DNA from: CAYSND01 sp964642235 | GTDB taxonomy: Bacteria; Bacteroidota; Bacteroidia; Bacteroidales; UBA932 | DNA: 9,901 nt | Assembly (NCBI GenBank): GCA_964642235.1 | Contig: CAZXOP010000070.1 | Location: 1-9,901 of the forward strand | Direction: 5' to 3' | Part shown: piece by piece, positions 6,680-9,901 of the stretch | How the letters are laid out: each line of letters opens with the position of its first letter | Numbering within the stretch: position 1 is the first letter of the stretch | The notes under the pieces: generated by a model | The model's input: only the letters and a program-made list of their open reading frames with translations | Told to the model about the DNA's origin: nothing | Databases searched by the model: none | Made by a program: the position numbers and the translations under genes

Positions 6680-9600
6680 CTATTTGGTCTTGGCAGGAGA
6701 AGCAGTTGTAGATTTTGCCAACTTTCTCTCTCTCCTTTGATTTAAGTCGTACATAATAGGGGTTCCAACGAATACTGATGAGTAGGTACCGAAAATAACA
6801 CCTATAAGAAGGGCTACTGCAAGACCTCTGATAACCTCTCCTCCGAATAGTGCTATCGCTAACATAACGACTATAGTGGTACCTGCTGTGTTAACGGTTC
6901 TCGACAATGTACTGTTAAGAGCATCATTAACATTTGAAGCAAGGTCTCTCTTAGGATAGAGTACTTTATTTTCACGAATACGGTCGAAGATAACCACGTT
7001 GTCATTAATAGAGTAACCGATAATAGTCAGCACCGCCGCTATAAACGATTGATCGACATCGAGGCTAAACGGCAATATTCCGGTAAAGAGTGAGAAGAAC
7101 CCTATGGTAATCAATGCGTCGTGTGCCAAGGCTACGACACCGCCTAATCCCCATGTCCACCCTTTGAAACGAACAGCTATATAGATAAATATAGCGAGGA
7201 GTGAAATAAAGACAGCTATAATAGCATTCCTCTTCATATCATTAGCAATGGTGGGGCCTACCTTATCAGAACTTATAATACCATTAGGGTTATCAAGAGT
7301 AGAGGTAAAATCTTCAAGTGTTAAAGGGGTAACAAATAGGTCTTTTAAAGCATTGTATAATTTACCATCCACAATAGCATCAGATTCGGGGGTATTATCC
7401 TCGATCATATATTTAGTAGTAAGCTTCATCTGGCTTGCGCCTCCGAACTGTTTAACCTCCACTGTCTCACCAAATTCATTCATGACAGCCTCTCTTACCT
7501 CTTCTGCTGTAACATCCTTGTCAAATCTTACAACATAAGTTCTACCTCCGGTAAAATCAACACCATAAGTAAACCCTTTTCCTATAATCGAAACAAGACA
7601 GATAATAGATAAAACTATAGAGAAACCATAAGCATATTTACGAAGTTTGATAAAGTTAATAGTGGTATTCTGTAAAAAGTTCTTCGTAATCTTTGTTGAG
7701 AAAGAGATTGACTTATTCCTTGCCATTCTATCTTCGAATAAAAGACGAGAGATAAAGATGGAAGTAAGCATAGAGGTAATAATCCCGACAACCAATGTGG
7801 TAGCAAACCCTTGAACAGGACCTGAACCGAAGATAAAGAGGACAATACCTGTAATAATAGTGGTTAAGTTACCGTCAATAATCGCTGAGTATGCATGTTT
7901 GTAACCATCGGCTACTGCAAGCCTCAACGCCTTCCCTGCCCTTAACTCCTCTTTAATACGCTCATAGATAATAACGTTTGCATCCACCGCCATACCGAGA
8001 GTCAATACAAGACCGGCAATACCGGGCAGTGTCAGAACCGCTCCAAAAGAGACTAAGGCACCCATTAACAATAACACGTTACAAGTAAGTGCAATGTCTG
8101 CCACAACCCCTGCTCCTTTATAGAAGAAGAGCATATATAATAGTACAAGAAGGAATGCCAATGCAAATGAGAGCATCCCTGCCTGAATAGACTCACTACC
8201 TAAAGAGGGACCTACCACCTGTTCTTGAACAATTTTTGCAGGAGCAGGAAGTTTCCCTGATTTTAGCACGTTAGCCAAGTCTTCGGCCTCTGTTATGCTG
8301 AAGTTCCCTGAAATCTGAGAACGTCCTCCGGTAATTTCAACCTGAACTCTTGGATAAGAGTAAACCATATCATCAAGAACAATAGCAATACATTTTCCAA
8401 TATTATCTGCTGTCAAACGCGCCCAAACTCTGGCACCCTCTGCATTCATTGCCATATCTACTTCGGGAGCTCCTCCTGAAGTGGCATAAGAGACTCTTGC
8501 GTCAGTAATAACCCCTCCGTCCAAAGGAGCCTTTCCGTCACGAGAAGAGGATTTAATAGCAAGAAGTTCAAATGTGGTAGCTGTTTTATCCAATGAGGAG
8601 GCTTTATTGCTCCACATGAAAATAACATCTGAGGGGAACAATGCCTGAACCTGAGGGAGTTTCATAAGAGCATTAATCTTCGCTGTATCCCTATAATGAG
8701 CCATCCCCACGCAAGGTCCCGGAGCAAGCTGTCCGTTATAGATACTTGGGTGAAGCAGATAAAAGAGAGGATTGTTTTTAGCAAAATTTACCTCATCGGC
8801 AGAGAGACTATCTGTCTCTGCTACCTGTGCTACAAGATCTTCTGAGGTAGTTGCTGCTTTATCCTTTTCGATTTCTGCCTTCTTCTCGGCAACCTCTTTT
8901 AATGCATAACCCTCTCCTGAAGTATCCTCAAGATAAGTTTTAATTACCTCGTTAGCCTCTTGTAAATATTTATATACATCTGAATTTTCATGAGTAGTCC
9001 AGAATTCGAGGGATGCAGTTCCTTGAAGGAGTTTTCTAACACGCTCAGGTTCTTTAACACCGGGAAGTTCGATAAGAATTCTTCCACTATTCCCTATTTT
9101 CTGGATATTGGGTGCTGTTACCCCGAAACGGTCAATACGATTTCTCAACACGTTAAATGAGTTCGAGATGGCAGATTCAGCCTCAGCACGGATAACTTTT
9201 ATAACATCATCATTAGTACTTTCGGGTTTGATTTTATCTCCCATTTCATAAGTGCCAAAAATGGAGGAGAGTCTCTGCCCGGGAGCAACCTGATTCCATG
9301 CATCTGCAAAGAGGGTTATAAAATCAGAACGTGAGTCAATGTGATTTTTCTCTGCAAGAGCTATTGCCTCTACAAATTGAGGGGAGGTGTTGTTATTTGA
9401 AAGCGCTTTTAGAAGATCGCTTAACTCCACCTGCAACATTACGTTCATCCCCCCTTTAAGGTCAAGACCAAGGGATATCTCTTTCTCTTTTACCTGTTTG
9501 AAGGTAAATCCGAAATAGACTTTTTCGGCAGAGATCGAGTCGATGTAATATCTCTCTTTGACTTTTCTTATAGAGTCAAGATAAAACGCCTTGTCGAGGT

Positions 9601-9769
9601 CTGAAACTTGTGAAAATGAGGGCAAACTCTGTTCAACAAGAGCTGCATTCTCTGCATATTTTCTTGCTTTGTTTTCATGAACTTTTGTTGCTGCCGTAAA
9701 TGATAATTGATAAAGGCAGATAATAGCCAGAATGATTGCTAAAAATCTAACGAGTCCTTTGTTTTGCAT
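6680..9769 (-). CDS. secDF: Protein translocase subunit SecDF (SecD-SecF fusion)
   Basis: This 1029-residue inner-membrane protein fuses SecD and SecF, an arrangement usual in Bacteroidota. SecDF works with SecYEG and uses the proton gradient to pull proteins through on the periplasmic side. The first membrane segment is at 7-24. SecD motif LGLDLKGG (100-107) precedes the periplasmic P1 region, whose head includes a charged, Lys/Glu-rich stretch (about 268-330). SecD membrane segments run from about 530 to 677, with the motif GMAVDANVIIYERIKEE (592-608) holding D596. The SecF half begins near 711, with GVDFTGG at 736-742. SecF membrane segments run from about 848 to 1003, with IGYSINDNVVIFDRIREN (917-934). 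D596, D923 and R957 probably correspond to the proton-path residues described for Thermus SecDF. The tail is basic (RRERK, 1012-1016). The ATG at 9767-9769 gives a normal signal-anchor N-terminus. Everything expected is present, and a terminator follows the stop codon. Confidence 0.97.
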   Translation of the reverse strand: MQNKGLVRFLAIILAIICLYQLSFTAATKVHENKARKYAENAALVEQSLPSFSQVSDLDKAFYLDSIRKVKERYYIDSISAEKVYFGFTFKQVKEKEISLGLDLKGGMNVMLQVELSDLLKALSNNNTSPQFVEAIALAEKNHIDSRSDFITLFADAWNQVAPGQRLSSIFGTYEMGDKIKPESTNDDVIKVIRAEAESAISNSFNVLRNRIDRFGVTAPNIQKIGNSGRILIELPGVKEPERVRKLLQGTASLEFWTTHENSDVYKYLQEANEVIKTYLEDTSGEGYALKEVAEKKAEIEKDKAATTSEDLVAQVAETDSLSADEVNFAKNNPLFYLLHPSIYNGQLAPGPCVGMAHYRDTAKINALMKLPQVQALFPSDVIFMWSNKASSLDKTATTFELLAIKSSSRDGKAPLDGGVITDARVSYATSGGAPEVDMAMNAEGARVWARLTADNIGKCIAIVLDDMVYSYPRVQVEITGGRSQISGNFSITEAEDLANVLKSGKLPAPAKIVQEQVVGPSLGSESIQAGMLSFALAFLLVLLYMLFFYKGAGVVADIALTCNVLLLMGALVSFGAVLTLPGIAGLVLTLGMAVDANVIIYERIKEELRAGKALRLAVADGYKHAYSAIIDGNLTTIITGIVLFIFGSGPVQGFATTLVVGIITSMLTSIFISRLLFEDRMARNKSISFSTKITKNFLQNTTINFIKLRKYAYGFSIVLSIICLVSIIGKGFTYGVDFTGGRTYVVRFDKDVTAEEVREAVMNEFGETVEVKQFGGASQMKLTTKYMIEDNTPESDAIVDGKLYNALKDLFVTPLTLEDFTSTLDNPNGIISSDKVGPTIANDMKRNAIIAVFISLLAIFIYIAVRFKGWTWGLGGVVALAHDALITIGFFSLFTGILPFSLDVDQSFIAAVLTIIGYSINDNVVIFDRIRENKVLYPKRDLASNVNDALNSTLSRTVNTAGTTIVVMLAIALFGGEVIRGLAVALLIGVIFGTYSSVFVGTPIMYDLNQRRERKLAKSTTASPAKTK

Positions 9770-9825
9770 ATCTTTTCTTTTATGTTATTTATTGCTTCTG
9801 AGTTTTTGATTCAAAAATAAGGGTA

Positions 9826-9858
9826 CAAAAGTACTATTTTTTTCTAATATATAAACAA
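9826..9858 (-). promoter_or_regulatory. Candidate promoter of secDF
   Basis: On the minus strand the -7 box TACTTTTG (9826-9833) matches TAnnTTTG, and a TTG (9856-9858) lies 22 bp upstream of it as a -33 candidate, one base over the usual 19-21 bp spacing. The box ends 56 bases before the secDF ATG. It also forms part of a short inverted repeat, GTAC-AAAA-GTAC (9823-9834), which may be chance. Confidence 0.5.
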
Positions 9859-9863
9859 TTTCG

Positions 9864-9871
9864 TATTTTTG
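9864..9871 (+). promoter_or_regulatory. Candidate -7 box for a divergent plus-strand gene
   Basis: TATTTTTG matches TAnnTTTG and is preceded by CG, like the box before the DUF2723 gene (CGTATATTTG and CGTATTTTTG). It lies 21 bases upstream of an ATG at 9893. No TTTG is found at the expected -33 distance. It suggests that the right end of the window is a divergent promoter region. Confidence 0.4.
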
Positions 9872-9892
9872 TTGACTAATTATTACCGTTAT

Positions 9893-9901
9893 ATGAAACA
9901 C
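9893..9901 (+). CDS. Possible start of a divergent gene (three codons, cut by window edge)
   Basis: An ATG at 9893 begins M-K-H and then the window ends. The only support is position: it follows a -7-like box by 21 bases and is divergent from secDF. Nothing can be said about the product, and the ATG may not be a real start. Confidence 0.25.

Noticed and set aside
1..9901. CRISPR arrays, tRNA/rRNA genes, insertion sequences or long direct repeats
   Set aside because: No regularly spaced repeat, cloverleaf-like segment, transposase frame or terminal inverted repeat was seen on reading both strands.

Overview
The window looks like a chromosomal segment of a Bacteroidota bacterium, most likely of the order Bacteroidales. 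The evidence is a single-chain SecD-SecF fusion, a DUF2723 membrane protein and a DUF4271 membrane protein, all typical of that phylum. In addition, TAnnTTTG-type -7 boxes lie upstream of genes, and the start codons are preceded by A-rich leaders with no clear Shine-Dalgarno sequence. Base composition is moderately AT-rich throughout. No mobile element, phage gene, CRISPR array, tRNA or rRNA was seen.

Layout from left to right. (1) 1-1041, minus strand: a yciH-like SUI1/eIF1 translation factor gene is followed by a DUF4271-type membrane protein gene. The second gene overlaps the first by 23 bp and runs off the left edge, so it is a partial gene with 238 visible codons. (2) 1042-1128: a short divergent promoter region. 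(3) 1129-4191, plus strand: a 1020-residue polytopic DUF2723 protein, a predicted GT-C-type glycosyltransferase related to TMEM260. (4) 4192-6571, minus strand: tryptophanase (tnaA) followed one base later by a LuxE-like acyl-protein synthetase gene, an apparent two-gene unit. Its last stop codon abuts the stop codon of the DUF2723 gene with no base between them. (5) 6572-6679: a strong intrinsic terminator for the upstream secDF gene, with a candidate tnaA promoter directly against its T-tract. (6) 6680-9769, minus strand: full-length secDF. (7) 9770-9901: a secDF promoter region and the probable first codons of a divergent plus-strand gene cut by the right edge.

Most of the content is housekeeping: protein export (SecDF), translation (YciH) and envelope-associated membrane proteins. 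The less expected parts are the tight pairing of an indole-producing tryptophanase with a LuxE-type acyl-activating enzyme, and an intrinsic terminator for the DUF2723 gene lying antisense inside the 3' coding end of the LuxE-like gene. I do not see a clearly new multi-gene system. The tnaA/luxE-like pair is the best candidate for an undescribed functional link, and that link is inference.
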